The position numbers and the translations under genes are program-made. A stretch of 64,000 nucleotides of DNA from an uncultured Phaeodactylibacter sp. (lineage in GTDB: Bacteria; Bacteroidota; Bacteroidia; Chitinophagales; Saprospiraceae), in assembly GCA_913057245.1 (NCBI GenBank), contig CAJXNH010000009.1:52884-116883 (forward strand). Direction: 5' to 3'. Below are positions 1 through 9,318 of the stretch, one piece after another. The notes below the pieces were generated by a model, which worked only from the letters and a program-made list of their open reading frames with translations, made no database searches and was not told the origin of the DNA. The stretch's first letter is position 1. Each line of letters starts with the position of its first letter.

Positions 1-77
1 CTACTACCGGCATTTTACGCAAGTATGCCAAAACGGTCACCTCTGCCAGCGAAGGCTGTGTGACCGATCAACTGTAG
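1..77 (+). CDS. ilvD: Dihydroxy-acid dehydratase, C-terminal fragment
   Basis: Frame 3 is open from the window edge and ends at a TAG at 75-77. The last residues read GILRKYAKTVTSASEGCVTD, which matches the conserved extreme C-terminus of IlvD (pattern LxKYAxxVxSASxGxVTD). The family dehydrates dihydroxy-isovalerate and dihydroxy-methylvalerate in valine and isoleucine synthesis. It lies 41 bp before ilvB on the same strand, the usual ilvD-ilvB-ilvN order in Bacteroidota. Only 24 residues are visible, so the identification rests on this motif and on context. Confidence 0.8.
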   Translation, partial: TTGILRKYAKTVTSASEGCVTDQL

Positions 78-118
78 CCTGCGGGCCGTCTTAGAAGTAC
101 CATGAAAATCGACCATGT

Positions 119-1873
119 ATGAAACAGCAAGCGACCTCCACTGAAACCCTTGAAGGGCCACCGAAGACAGAACGCCTGTCCGGCGCTGAAGCGATCCTCC
201 GCTGCCTGATTGAAGAGCAGGTAGATACTATTTTCGGGTATCCCGGCGGGGCCATCATGCCGGTATATGATGCGCTTTACCACTACGAAAAGCAGTTGCG
301 CCACATCCTGCCCCGGCACGAGCAAGGTGCCATTCACGCTGCGGAAGGCTATGCAAGGGTGACCCGCCGAACGGGGGTCTGTATGGCTACCTCAGGCCCC
401 GGAGCCGCTAATCTGGTCACCGGGCTGGCAGATGCGCTGCTCGACTCTGTTCCGTTGGTCTGCATTACCGGGCAGGTGTACTACCACTTGCTGGGTAGCG
501 ATGCCTTTCAGGAGACAGACGTGATCAACTGTACCATGCCGGTTACGAAGTGGAATTACCAAATCACCTCTGCAAAGGAAATTCCGGAAGTATTTGCCAA
601 GGCTTTCTACGTTGCCAATACTGGCCGGCCGGGCCCTGTGGTTATCGACATTACCAAAAATGCGCAGATCGAGATGCTCGATTTCCGCTATCAAAAGCAG
701 GGGCCGATCCGTTCCTACAAGCCCAAGCCAAAACCTTCCACCTCCGCATTAACTGCCGCTGCTGCGCTGATTAATGCCGCTGAACAGCCGCTAATTTTGG
801 CTGGCCATGGTATTCAGATCGCTCATGCACAAGATGCTTTCCGGCAATTCGTAGAGAAGTCAGGTATTCCGCTGGCCTGTACCATCCACGGGCTGAGCAG
901 TATTCCCAACAGCCACCCGCTGCATATGGGTATGCTGGGCATGCACGGCAATTACGCGCCCAATGTGATGCAAAACCGCTGCGATGTGCTCATTGCGATC
1001 GGGATGCGCTTTGACGACCGGGTGACGGGTAATCTGGAAAAATATGCCAAACAAGCCAAGGTCATCCACATCGAAATCGATCCTTCAGAAATCAATAAGA
1101 ACGTACCGGCGGATGTCCCCGTACTTGCCGACGCAAAAGAGGCATTGGAGAAGCTGCTCCCGATGATCAAGGAAAAGCAATACCCCGAGTGGATCGCCCG
1201 GTTCAAGGAGATGGACGCGGAGGAAGAAGAAAAAGTAATCCGGCACGATATGTCCCCTTCCGAAGATGGACAAATCCGTATGGGCATGGTCGTACGTGAA
1301 GTGTCCCGCCAAACCAAGGGACAGGCCGTGGTGGCTACTGACGTAGGCCAGCATCAAATGATCGCAGCCCGCTATTACGATTATGAGTCCACCAACCAAT
1401 GGGTCAGCTCCGGGGGGGCAGGGACGATGGGCTATGGCCTGCCTGCGGCTTTTGGGGCAAAACTGGCGCAGCCGGAACGCGAGGTTGTGGCTTTCATCGG
1501 CGATGGAGGCTTCCAGATGACCATTCAGGAGCTCGGGCTTTGCGCCCAAATGGATACGGCAGTGAAAATTGTACTGCTCGACAACAACTTCCTGGGCATG
1601 GTACGGCAATGGCAGGAGCTTTTCTTTGACCGCCGCTACTCTTCCGTAGAGCTGCAAAATCCGGACTTTGTGAAAATTGCGGAAGGGTTTGGGGTACCGG
1701 GCAAGACCATCTCCGATCCTGCTGAACTTTCTGAGTCCATAGCGGAAATGCTGGCACATGACGGCCCCTACCTCCTGCATGTACGGGTGGAGAAAGAAAC
1801 CAATACCTTCCCGATGGTACCTTCCGGAGCTGCCGTGGACGAGATTGTACTGGAACCGCAGCCAAAAGCCTAA
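119..1873 (+). CDS. ilvB: Acetolactate synthase large subunit
   Basis: This 584-residue protein has the length of catalytic acetohydroxyacid synthase subunits. It condenses two pyruvates, or pyruvate and 2-oxobutyrate, in the first shared step of branched-chain amino acid synthesis. The ThDP-activating glutamate is E68 in [16 protein letters not shown]. The C-terminal third holds the ThDP/Mg motif [13 protein letters not shown] followed by [14 protein letters not shown]. The N-terminal half has the [15 protein letters not shown] block. It sits between ilvD and ilvN on one strand and is probably co-transcribed with both. The ATG at 119 lies well before the first conserved block, giving a poorly conserved leader of about 20 residues. 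Confidence 0.97.
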   Translation: MKQQATSTETLEGPPKTERLSGAEAILRCLIEEQVDTIFGYPGGAIMPVYDALYHYEKQLRHILPRHEQGAIHAAEGYARVTRRTGVCMATSGPGAANLVTGLADALLDSVPLVCITGQVYYHLLGSDAFQETDVINCTMPVTKWNYQITSAKEIPEVFAKAFYVANTGRPGPVVIDITKNAQIEMLDFRYQKQGPIRSYKPKPKPSTSALTAAAALINAAEQPLILAGHGIQIAHAQDAFRQFVEKSGIPLACTIHGLSSIPNSHPLHMGMLGMHGNYAPNVMQNRCDVLIAIGMRFDDRVTGNLEKYAKQAKVIHIEIDPSEINKNVPADVPVLADAKEALEKLLPMIKEKQYPEWIARFKEMDAEEEEKVIRHDMSPSEDGQIRMGMVVREVSRQTKGQAVVATDVGQHQMIAARYYDYESTNQWVSSGGAGTMGYGLPAAFGAKLAQPEREVVAFIGDGGFQMTIQELGLCAQMDTAVKIVLLDNNFLGMVRQWQELFFDRRYSSVELQNPDFVKIAEGFGVPGKTISDPAELSESIAEMLAHDGPYLLHVRVEKETNTFPMVPSGAAVDEIVLEPQPKA

Positions 1874-1923
1874 TCTCATGAACCGGCCCGGCCCATCAAA
1901 GCCAGGCCTACACCCAAATCACA

Positions 1924-2463
1924 ATGGAAAAGCAACAATTCACCATAACGGTTTTTACGGAGAACTATAGTGGCCTGATGTCACGGGTGGTTTCCGTCTT
2001 CAGCCGCCGCCATATCAACATCGAGAGCCTTACCACCAGTCAGTCTTCCCAGCCGGACATCCACCGTTTCACCATCGTGGTCCAGGTTACGGAAGAAATG
2101 GTCAGAAAGCTCGTCGCCCAGCTCGAAAAGCAAGTCGATGTACTCAAGGCCTTTTATTACACTCCCGAGGAGGTCGTCTACCAGGAAATCGCCCTCTACA
2201 AGGTGCCTACCCATGTCTTCAGCAACAGCGAAAATGTAGAGCACCTGATCCGCAAGCACAATGCCCGTGTGCTGGTGATTGAGCCCGAGTTTATCGTCCT
2301 CGAAAAGACAGGCCATGAGCATGAGACTACCGCGTTCTTCCATGAGCTGGAAAAAATCGGCATCTATGAGTTCGTCCGCTCCGGCCGGGTAGCGATTGTG
2401 AAGCCTATGGAACGGCTGAACCGGTATCTACAGGAGTTAGAAATAGAACAAACCAATACTTAG
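1924..2463 (+). CDS. ilvN: Acetolactate synthase small (regulatory) subunit
   Basis: This 179-residue protein starts with an ACT domain (FTITVFTENYSGLMSRVVSV, residues 5-24, continuing through INIESL). This domain binds valine for feedback inhibition and stimulates the catalytic subunit. A second ALS_ss_C-like half follows (VLVIEPEFIVLEKTGHE). The gene starts 50 bp after ilvB. In many relatives ilvC comes next, but here the stop codon is followed after 3 bp by a convergent restriction gene, so the operon appears to have been interrupted or re-ordered at this point. Confidence 0.95.
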   Translation: MEKQQFTITVFTENYSGLMSRVVSVFSRRHINIESLTTSQSSQPDIHRFTIVVQVTEEMVRKLVAQLEKQVDVLKAFYYTPEEVVYQEIALYKVPTHVFSNSENVEHLIRKHNARVLVIEPEFIVLEKTGHEHETTAFFHELEKIGIYEFVRSGRVAIVKPMERLNRYLQELEIEQTNT

Positions 2464-2466
2464 GCA

Positions 2467-3327
2467 TCACACAGCTAGATCAAGTGGCAGGTCTGAAATA
2501 TCTTTAAGCCGCTTGCCTTCAATCATGATGTTAAGGAGTTGTTGATTGTCATCATTTCCTATATCCTGTACAGCCTGTTGTAACTCGTATAGCGCAAAGT
2601 GGTAAACACAATCAATATCACCGGTTCCTAATGCAATAGAGCTGATCCGGCTGGGGGTAGGTTCCGCAGTAACGATAACAATATGCGGCGAACGCCCTTT
2701 ACGATTTCTTAGAAGGTTTAAAGCTTCTGACCTTGCATTCTGTGCCCGGTCGCTTCGCAAGGTCCATTTACAAGATATACTTGCGTGCAAAATGGGGGCT
2801 GAATTGGCACTTTTCCTCAAAGAACTCTGCCTGTTGGCATTACCATCAACCAGTGTATCATAAAGGTTGATGTGGTCATCGCCTTCCGGATCCCTTAAAA
2901 TAACTATGTCCGGAGAAATAGAATAATCATTGCCCAACGCTGCGGCCAGCACCTGATTGTTCGTTGCAAGTGCTTTCAGGTCAATGAGATGAGCGTATTG
3001 CTCAAACCGGGCAATAGACTCAGAGGCTCTTGACCTTACCTGTTCAATCGTCCATTTTCCAGGACGGAGGTGGCTCAACTTCAAAAATATTGCTTCAAGG
3101 TACGCACTGGTAAAGGCCTCGAATTGATTGCCAAGTGTTTGCCCGGAAAGTCGACCTTCTTTTGACTCACCTCCAATAGCTTTATAAATGTGGCTTGCAA
3201 CATCCCGGCTAAACAACTGATTATTGTCCGCAAAGTTGGGAACACCTTCTTTATTTGTGAAGATCAGTTCATCTAAAAGCCGTTGATGAAACCTGGATCT
3301 TTCGGAAGAAATCAACCCACCAATCAT
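2467..3327 (-). CDS. Type II restriction endonuclease, NgoMIV family (predicted GCCGGC specificity)
   Basis: The protein has 286 residues, the length I recall for NgoMIV, and the functional residues fall at the same numbers: catalytic E70, D140 (in SPDIVI), K187 (SCKWT) and E201. The DNA-reading residues R191, D193 and R194 form the block RSDR. D34, Q63 and R227, which read the outer bases in NgoMIV, are also present. From this family knowledge I predict cleavage within GCCGGC. The start overlaps the upstream methyltransferase stop by 4 bp (ATGA), so the two are translationally coupled. Base composition is visibly more AT-rich than the flanking genes, which suggests horizontal acquisition. 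Sites remain in the window (for example at 624, 12492 and 50049), so protection by the methylase is needed. Confidence 0.92.
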   Translation of the reverse strand: MIGGLISSERSRFHQRLLDELIFTNKEGVPNFADNNQLFSRDVASHIYKAIGGESKEGRLSGQTLGNQFEAFTSAYLEAIFLKLSHLRPGKWTIEQVRSRASESIARFEQYAHLIDLKALATNNQVLAAALGNDYSISPDIVILRDPEGDDHINLYDTLVDGNANRQSSLRKSANSAPILHASISCKWTLRSDRAQNARSEALNLLRNRKGRSPHIVIVTAEPTPSRISSIALGTGDIDCVYHFALYELQQAVQDIGNDDNQQLLNIMIEGKRLKDISDLPLDLAV

Positions 3328-4334
3328 TTTTTTGTGATTTCAGAGAATGCAAATTCAAGTTCAATTCCTGGTTTATCGAAAACTTGTTCTTTCCGCAAAG
3401 CAGAAGCGATCGCTCCACCTATGCCCTTAGCAACAGGAGGCGGAAAAGCATTGCCAACCTGCCGGTAAGAGGCCGTTTTTTTTCCGGTAAACACCCACTC
3501 CTCCGGGAAGCCCTGAATGATAGCTGCCATCCGGACGGTCAGTTTAGGTGTTCCTTCGAAACCAGGTCCGGGGGGTTCATCTGCCAGGCTTTTCCCGTTG
3601 ACCCCCAGCTCAAGCCAAGCCTTCTTTGCCCTTGTGGGTCCGAGGTCTGCGCCTCCATGCTTCTTCGACCCTCCCACGATAGTCGGTGCAATAGCATTTG
3701 CTTTGTTTTTCCAGGCTGCTGCACCTTCCCATCCATTGGACTTCATTTGCTGATAAAGTGCCTCTCCAACAGTGTGCCTTTTTTCTTCTGTCTTTGACGG
3801 CCAGTTAAAATAGGGCCAGTACGCTTCCTTTAGTGCAACCAATATGGCGCGAGGACGCAACTGAGGCACGCCGTAATCAGCAGCATAAACCAATTTCCAA
3901 TCTCCCAGGTACCCAAGTTGCTCAAGCTTACGAAGTATTTGCTTCCGGTAGTTTGCGAACTTCTTGCTCATCAAACCTTTGACGTTCTCAATCATCACAG
4001 CTTTTGGACCGGTTTCTTCCACCAGCCGAAGAGCATCAGGGAATAAATCCCGTTCATCATCCCACCCCAACTGTTTGCCCGCAACTGAAAATGGCGGGCA
4101 CGGAACGCCCCCGGCAAAAAGATCAATTCCTTTGAAAGGCTTGCCATCAAACTTACGGACATCATCTTCGATAACGTTCCACGAAGGACGGTTATACCTG
4201 AGTGTATTACAGGCATGATGATCTACTTCAACTAATGCAACATGATCGAATCCCGCTGATTCCAAACCAATGGCTTGACCTCCTGCGCCTGCACAGATTT
4301 CCAACGAAGTTAGCTGATTATTAATCGTACTCAT
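3324..4334 (-). CDS. DNA (cytosine-5-)-methyltransferase of the NgoMIV-like system
   Basis: This 336-residue C5 methyltransferase has its motifs in order. Motif I is LEICAGAGGQAIGLESAGF, for SAM binding. Motif IV is GGVPCPPFSVAGKQ, with catalytic C79. Motif VI is MIENVKG, motif VIII is QLRPRAILVAL, and motif IX/X is RQVGNAFPPPVAKGIGGAI. It should methylate the site cut by the endonuclease encoded immediately downstream. Putting the methylase first in the pair favours protection before cleavage. No separate controller (C) protein is visible. Confidence 0.94.
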   Translation of the reverse strand: MSTINNQLTSLEICAGAGGQAIGLESAGFDHVALVEVDHHACNTLRYNRPSWNVIEDDVRKFDGKPFKGIDLFAGGVPCPPFSVAGKQLGWDDERDLFPDALRLVEETGPKAVMIENVKGLMSKKFANYRKQILRKLEQLGYLGDWKLVYAADYGVPQLRPRAILVALKEAYWPYFNWPSKTEEKRHTVGEALYQQMKSNGWEGAAAWKNKANAIAPTIVGGSKKHGGADLGPTRAKKAWLELGVNGKSLADEPPGPGFEGTPKLTVRMAAIIQGFPEEWVFTGKKTASYRQVGNAFPPPVAKGIGGAIASALRKEQVFDKPGIELEFAFSEITKK

Positions 4335-4376
4335 TTAAAACATTTCAGCTAAAATACACTTTTTGTTTCAAAAAAT

Positions 4377-5219
4377 CTAATCCTCCAAAATCCCCTCCCG
4401 TTTGGCATCTTCCGTGTAACCATGCAATTGCACCGGTGCTTTCTTGCGCCCGGCCCGCAACCGCATGTTGAGGAACTCCACAAAGAGGGAGAAAGTGATG
4501 GAAAAGTAAAGGTAGCCCTTTGGTATCGTACCCACTTCTGAGCCAGCGATTGAAAGGTGCGCCAAATGCGCGCCTTCGGCAATCAGCATGAAGCCGATCA
4601 GGATTAGGAAGGCCATGCCGAGCATTTGTATGGTCGGGTTCTTGTTGACAAAGGTGGCCACCGGATTGGCGAACAACATCATTATCACTACAGATACTAC
4701 CACGGCAATGATCATGATCATCAACGCACCGGTCACCCCATTTGTCATGCCTACCGCAGTCAGGATGGAATCGAAAGAGAATACGATGTTGATGAGGGTG
4801 ATTTGAATGATCACGTTCGTCAGGGATGCCTTGCCTTTCGGGGTCTCATCGTGCGGGTCTTCTTCCTCAAGCTTGTGGCGGATCTCGGTCGTACTCTTGT
4901 ACAGCAGAAACAGCCCGCCTATGATGAGAATGATGCTCTGCCCGGAAAACCCACCATGCATCCATGAAGTATGAATCTCGAACCAGGGCTCTTCCATAGC
5001 CACCAGAACAGACACCCCAAACAGCAGCACAATGCGCAGCACCATCGCCAGAATCAGACCAATATTGGTGGCTTTGGGGCGCTCCTCCTCCGGCAGTTTA
5101 CCGGAAGCAATGGAAATGAAGATGATGTTGTCAATCCCCAGTACAATTTCCAGGAAGGTAAGCGTCAGCAGGCTCATCCAAACGGCTCCGCTGGCAAAAT
5201 CGGGCATGATAAAATCCAT
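4377..5219 (-). CDS. TerC family integral membrane protein
   Basis: This 280-residue protein has about seven hydrophobic segments. It carries the internally repeated acidic motif of the TerC/YoaE (UPF0053) family: VLGIDNIIF with D30 in the first half and VFSFDSILT with D150 in the second. TerC-like proteins are linked to tellurite resistance, and many members are thought to move manganese or other divalent metals out of the cytoplasm. A charged loop rich in E, D and H (residues 113-130) lies between the two halves. The gene is divergent from the one at 5318. The downstream R-M genes point the same way but are probably independent. Confidence 0.9.
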   Translation of the reverse strand: MDFIMPDFASGAVWMSLLTLTFLEIVLGIDNIIFISIASGKLPEEERPKATNIGLILAMVLRIVLLFGVSVLVAMEEPWFEIHTSWMHGGFSGQSIILIIGGLFLLYKSTTEIRHKLEEEDPHDETPKGKASLTNVIIQITLINIVFSFDSILTAVGMTNGVTGALMIMIIAVVVSVVIMMLFANPVATFVNKNPTIQMLGMAFLILIGFMLIAEGAHLAHLSIAGSEVGTIPKGYLYFSITFSLFVEFLNMRLRAGRKKAPVQLHGYTEDAKREGILED

Positions 5220-5317
5220 GGTGCGTCAGTTTTTCTGACCGCAAGTTTACGAAAATCCCGCTTAGCTATGGGGCAGGCCCTCCTTTCATTTTTTACCTTT
5301 ACAAAAAAAGCGACGAC

Positions 5318-5800
5318 ATGAAATACCGCCGCCTACGAAATGAAGAGCTGCAGGAACTGGAAAAAGAATTTGTCAACTTCCTGGCTGCCAATCAGGTAAC
5401 GGCCGATGATTGGAAAAAAATCAAAGAGGAGGATAACGACAAAGCCGACCGCCTGATCGAAATTTTCAGCGATATGGTCTTCGATAAGGTGCTGGAGGAT
5501 GTGGAGTACCTGGAACATAAAACACCGCACGACCTGAAGGCCTTCCGCTTCGGGGAAGAACAAGCGGAGATGAATGGGCTGAAAATTGAAGGCGAGTCTT
5601 CCGTCGACCTTACTCAACAACAAAGCCCGCAGCAAATGCAGGAGCAGCTGAAGCTAACCGGCGCCAAGCTCAAGCTCTACACTGCCGAGAAAAAATACGC
5701 CGAGTCCCGAAAAATGGAAATCTTTCACCTTATGGAAGGTGGAGCCCTCATCTCCCGGGATGGTGCGCTGTTCAAATCTTTGGAATCCCTAAAAGCTTAA
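5318..5800 (+). CDS. Conserved hypothetical protein, DUF6495-like
   Basis: This 160-residue soluble protein is acidic and helix-rich. Its N-terminal signature MKYRRLRNEELQELEKEFV continues into a DDWKKIKEED segment. I associate this pattern with DUF6495, a family found mostly in Bacteroidota, but that is from memory. The C-terminal half (TGAKLKLYTAEKKYAESRK) is likely a coiled coil. There is no signal peptide and no catalytic motif. A near-consensus promoter element (TACCTTTA) lies at 5294-5301. The next gene starts 6 bp after the stop, so the two may be co-transcribed. Function unknown. Confidence 0.75.
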   Translation: MKYRRLRNEELQELEKEFVNFLAANQVTADDWKKIKEEDNDKADRLIEIFSDMVFDKVLEDVEYLEHKTPHDLKAFRFGEEQAEMNGLKIEGESSVDLTQQQSPQQMQEQLKLTGAKLKLYTAEKKYAESRKMEIFHLMEGGALISRDGALFKSLESLKA

Positions 5801-5805
5801 ACCCG

Positions 5806-7380
5806 ATGCGCCTGCTTACCTTTACAAGCCTGCTATTGCTTTCCACCTTCGCGGGTGCACAAGATGCGCTGAATGTCAGCCTTTTCGGTCAGTACAACCC
5901 TAGTGACGGGCGGGCTTCAGGCTCCTGGAGCTATGTGGGGGCTGATGGCACTGAATATGCCCTGCTGGGTGCACAGACCGGCACTGCTGTCGTCGAAATC
6001 GGCACCAATGGCAGCCTCACAGAACGCGCATTCATTCCCGGCCCGCCTTCCAATTGGCGGGAAATCACAGTCGTAGGCGACCATGCCTATGTCGTGACGG
6101 AAGGCGGTGCAAATCCGCATCCTGGCATGCAGGTCATTGACCTGAGTGGGCTGCCTCAGGATGCCACTTTGGCGACAACCTACAATGCTCAGTTCAACCG
6201 GGGGCATATCATACAAAAGGACATTTATGAGGAACAGCCCTACGTGTTTGTCTGTGGGACGACCACCACTTCCGGGGTGCACATCATTGATGTCTCAGAC
6301 CCGGTCAATCCTCAGCAGGTGGGGCTTTATCAGCCGGGGTACTACATCCACGACTGCCACGTCAGAGGAGATATCCTCTTCGCAGCCGCTTTCTACGAAG
6401 GCACTATGGACATTCTGGACATTTCTGACCCTGCAGCACCGGTACTGCTTTACCGTATGCCCTATCCAGGGGGTAACACGCATAGCATGACCACCACCCT
6501 TGATATGAATTACCTCTTCCTGTGTGATGAGCAGGATGGGCTTGTGGCTCGTATGTACGACATTTCTGACCTTACCGAGCCGGTACAAGTTGCTACCTAC
6601 ACCGCTAATATCCAAAGCCTGGTGCACAACCCGTACATCCGGGGCGACTTCATGTTTATCACCCACAATACAGAAGGTCTGCGCGTGCTCGATATTGCAG
6701 ACCCGGAAGTCCCTGTGGAAGTTGGCTATTATGACACCTACGCGGGTCAGAGCGGTGGATTCAGCGGGCTTTGGTCGGCTTGCCCTTATCTGCCTTCCGG
6801 CAAAATCCTGGGCGGCAATCGGGAAGACGGTCTTTACGTTTGGGAGTTTAACAACACCCAAGCCAATCGGTATTACGGGCAAGTCATCGATAGTTTGACT
6901 GGCGCCCCCATCGTCAATGCTGTTATCACTGCCCCTGAACTACCAGGGTTCGCACTGACTACAGATTTTGATGGCGCCTTTGCTTCCGGCACCTTATCCA
7001 GCAGCATCACCCTGCAGGTCACCCGAAGTGGCTACGTCACCAAAACCATCGAAGTGGACATCGAACCTGGCACCGGTACGGAGTTTACCGTAGCGCTTAG
7101 CCCCATCAGCACTGCTACCCAAAACGAGCGGCAAAAATACCAGGTCAGCCCATACCCTGTCCCCGCCACGCAGCAACTCACCATTGACCTTCCGAATTTG
7201 CCGAAAGGCGCTACTGCGGCATTACTGTCTACGGCGGGGAAGGTCCTGAAAAGCTGGCCTGCGCTACCTGAAAACCGGCTGCGTATTGAACGGAATGGTA
7301 TTCCGGCCGGGCAATACCTTTTTGTAGTCTATACTTCCCAGGGAGCGATACTTACCACTGCCCCTGTCATTTTTCACTAA
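5806..7380 (+). CDS. Choice-of-anchor B family protein with T9SS type A sorting domain
   Basis: This 524-residue secreted protein begins with a signal peptide (MRLLTFTSLLLLSTFAGAQ). Residues of about 25-350 form LVIVD-type repeats; recurring blocks such as VIDLSGLP, IIDVSDPVNP, ILDISDPAAP and VLDIADPEVP suggest a beta-propeller. This repeat family is typical of choice-of-anchor B proteins, which are extracellular and of mostly unknown ligand. A carboxypeptidase-regulatory-like beta-sandwich follows (YYGQVIDSLTGAPI). The last 75 residues are a T9SS type A sorting domain. It is predicted to be exported through the type IX system and anchored or released at the surface. Confidence 0.88.
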   Translation: MRLLTFTSLLLLSTFAGAQDALNVSLFGQYNPSDGRASGSWSYVGADGTEYALLGAQTGTAVVEIGTNGSLTERAFIPGPPSNWREITVVGDHAYVVTEGGANPHPGMQVIDLSGLPQDATLATTYNAQFNRGHIIQKDIYEEQPYVFVCGTTTTSGVHIIDVSDPVNPQQVGLYQPGYYIHDCHVRGDILFAAAFYEGTMDILDISDPAAPVLLYRMPYPGGNTHSMTTTLDMNYLFLCDEQDGLVARMYDISDLTEPVQVATYTANIQSLVHNPYIRGDFMFITHNTEGLRVLDIADPEVPVEVGYYDTYAGQSGGFSGLWSACPYLPSGKILGGNREDGLYVWEFNNTQANRYYGQVIDSLTGAPIVNAVITAPELPGFALTTDFDGAFASGTLSSSITLQVTRSGYVTKTIEVDIEPGTGTEFTVALSPISTATQNERQKYQVSPYPVPATQQLTIDLPNLPKGATAALLSTAGKVLKSWPALPENRLRIERNGIPAGQYLFVVYTSQGAILTTAPVIFH

Positions 7381-7383
7381 CCC

Positions 7384-8067
7384 TTACTCCTCTCCTTCCA
7401 GCAAATCCGGGCGACGGGCACGGGTGCGCTCCAACGCCTTATCCATTCGCCACTCTTCAATCTTTTTGAAATTGCCAGACTTCAGTATTTCCGGTACTTT
7501 CCAGCCCCTAAACTCTTCCGGGCGGGTATACACAGGTGGCGCCAGCAGATTGTCCTGAAAAGAATCAAACAAAGCCGAAGTTTCATCATTCAACACCCCC
7601 GGCAGCAGGCGCCCGATCGAATCTACCAGCACCGCTGCAGGCAACTCGCCCCCCGAAAGCACAAAATCTCCAATGGAAATCTCCATCGTCACCAAATGCT
7701 CCCGGATGCGCTCGTCAATGCCTTTGTAATGCCCACAGATGATCATCAGGTTTTCCTTCAGGGAAAGGCGGTTGGACAAGCCCTGATGCAGGCGCTCTCC
7801 ATCAGGGGTCATGTAGATGATCTCGTCGTAGGTTCGCTCGGCTTGCAGGTCCTCAATGCAGTTGACCAGAGGCTCCAGCATCATCACCATACCTGCCCCG
7901 CCGCCGTATTGGTAGTCATCTACCTGCCGGTGCTTACCGATACCGTATTCCCTCAGGTTCTGCAAGTGTACCTGCAGCAGGCCTTTGTCCTGTGCCCGTT
8001 GCATAATGGAGTGGCTCAGCGGGCTTTCCAAAAGCTCCGGTAATACGGTGATGATGTCGATGCGCAT
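7384..8067 (-). CDS. trmD: tRNA (guanine(37)-N1)-methyltransferase
   Basis: This 227-residue SPOUT methyltransferase makes m1G37 in tRNAs that read C- and U-starting codons, preventing +1 frameshifts. It begins [20 protein letters not shown]. The trefoil-knot cofactor region includes [18 protein letters not shown] and [19 protein letters not shown]. The substrate-binding segment [14 protein letters not shown] and the end [16 protein letters not shown] are present. I chose the ATG at 8067 rather than an upstream one at 8094: MRIDI is the usual TrmD start and an exact promoter element lies at 8083-8090. Confidence 0.96.
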   Translation of the reverse strand: MRIDIITVLPELLESPLSHSIMQRAQDKGLLQVHLQNLREYGIGKHRQVDDYQYGGGAGMVMMLEPLVNCIEDLQAERTYDEIIYMTPDGERLHQGLSNRLSLKENLMIICGHYKGIDERIREHLVTMEISIGDFVLSGGELPAAVLVDSIGRLLPGVLNDETSALFDSFQDNLLAPPVYTRPEEFRGWKVPEILKSGNFKKIEEWRMDKALERTRARRPDLLEGEE

Positions 8068-8082
8068 GTTCCCTTTTTTCTG

Positions 8083-8090
8083 CAAATGTA
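8083..8090 (-). promoter_or_regulatory. Bacteroidota -7 promoter element for trmD
   Basis: On the minus strand the sequence reads TACATTTG, an exact TAnnTTTG match. It sits about 15 bases upstream of the trmD ATG, giving a very short leader. No clear TTTG -33 box is seen at the expected distance. Confidence 0.55.
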
Positions 8091-8112
8091 GCAATTCGGA
8101 AGGAAGTCCGCC

Positions 8113-8436
<324 letters not shown>

Positions 8437-8446
8437 TTACGATGCT

Positions 8447-8492
8447 GTAAAAACACAACAGGCACTCCCGGCTATCCCGGAAGCACCTGTTG
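8447..8492 (-). terminator. Rho-independent terminator after the FKBP gene
   Basis: The arms CAACAGG (8456-8462) and CCTGTTG (8486-8492) pair, with a further pairing block between them. On the minus strand the hairpin is followed by TGTGTTTTTAC. It lies just past the stop of the FKBP gene and before the DUF6122-like gene. Confidence 0.7.
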
Positions 8493-8515
8493 ATATTTTC
8501 TTATCCTGAAAAGAC

Positions 8516-9172
8516 TTACTGGATTTCCAGCAATTCCACTTCGAAAATCAGGGTTTCGTATGGACCGATCTTTCCGCCCGCGCCGCGTGGCCCGTAAGCC
8601 AGATCGGATGGGATATACAACTTCCACTTAGAGCCCTGAGGCATCAGTTGCAACGCTTCCGTCCAGCCTTTGATGACCTGGTTTACCCCAAATGAAGTAG
8701 GCTCGCCACGTTCTACAGAGCTGTCAAATACAGTACCATCGGTAAGTGTACCGTGGTAATGGACTTTCACCTTGCTGGTTTCGGTAGGCTTAGGGCCGTT
8801 GCCTTCCTTAAGTACTTCGTACTGCAAGCCGCTATCCGTAACCTTTACTTCTTCGCGCTTGGCATTTTCAGCCAGGAAAGCCTTGCCGGCTTCAATAGCA
8901 TCGGCGTGCTTCGCCTGCTGTTTTTTCATCATATATTGCTGTACAACCTGATTGGCCTCCTCCGCGGTAAACTTCGGCTCGTTGCCTGCGAGAACATCAT
9001 GAATGGCTGTAGTCATAGACTTTTCGTCCAGGTTATCAAATCCCTGGCTCTGCAGGTTTTGCGCTAAAAGTACGCCCAATGCGTAACTAAGTGAATCCAT
9101 TTCCTGTGCTTTTGCTGTGGTCATTGTGAACAGCCCTGCTAACATAAGGGCTGATAGAATTGTTTTATTCAT
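8516..9172 (-). CDS. FKBP-type peptidyl-prolyl cis-trans isomerase, exported
   Basis: This 218-residue protein has a signal peptide of about 22 residues ending TTAKA. A helical FKBP_N dimerisation domain follows (residues of about 25-105, with DSLSYALGVLLAQNLQSQG). The C-terminal FKBP fold (about 125-216) contains VKVHYHGTLTDGTVFDSS, GWTEALQLMPQGSKWKLYIP and ends FEVELLEIQ. This is the FkpA/Mip layout of periplasmic foldases that catalyse proline isomerisation in envelope proteins. It is transcribed divergently from ndh and has its own downstream terminator. Confidence 0.93.
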   Translation of the reverse strand: MNKTILSALMLAGLFTMTTAKAQEMDSLSYALGVLLAQNLQSQGFDNLDEKSMTTAIHDVLAGNEPKFTAEEANQVVQQYMMKKQQAKHADAIEAGKAFLAENAKREEVKVTDSGLQYEVLKEGNGPKPTETSKVKVHYHGTLTDGTVFDSSVERGEPTSFGVNQVIKGWTEALQLMPQGSKWKLYIPSDLAYGPRGAGGKIGPYETLIFEVELLEIQ

Positions 9173-9318
9173 AAATACTTTGATTTTCTGTTCTGCTGAA
9201 ACGCTGCGAAGAAAAGAAAATTATAACGCTTTCAATAACCCAGGGAAAAAAAGCTGCAAACATTGACCAGGATAAGCCCTTTAAATACCGTAGACTTTTT
9301 TACGACAGACCTCACTTT

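Noticed and set aside
1085..1879. Long minus-strand open frame opposite ilvB, and similar antisense frames elsewhere
   Set aside because: These are shadows of strongly coding plus-strand genes, with no domain identity.
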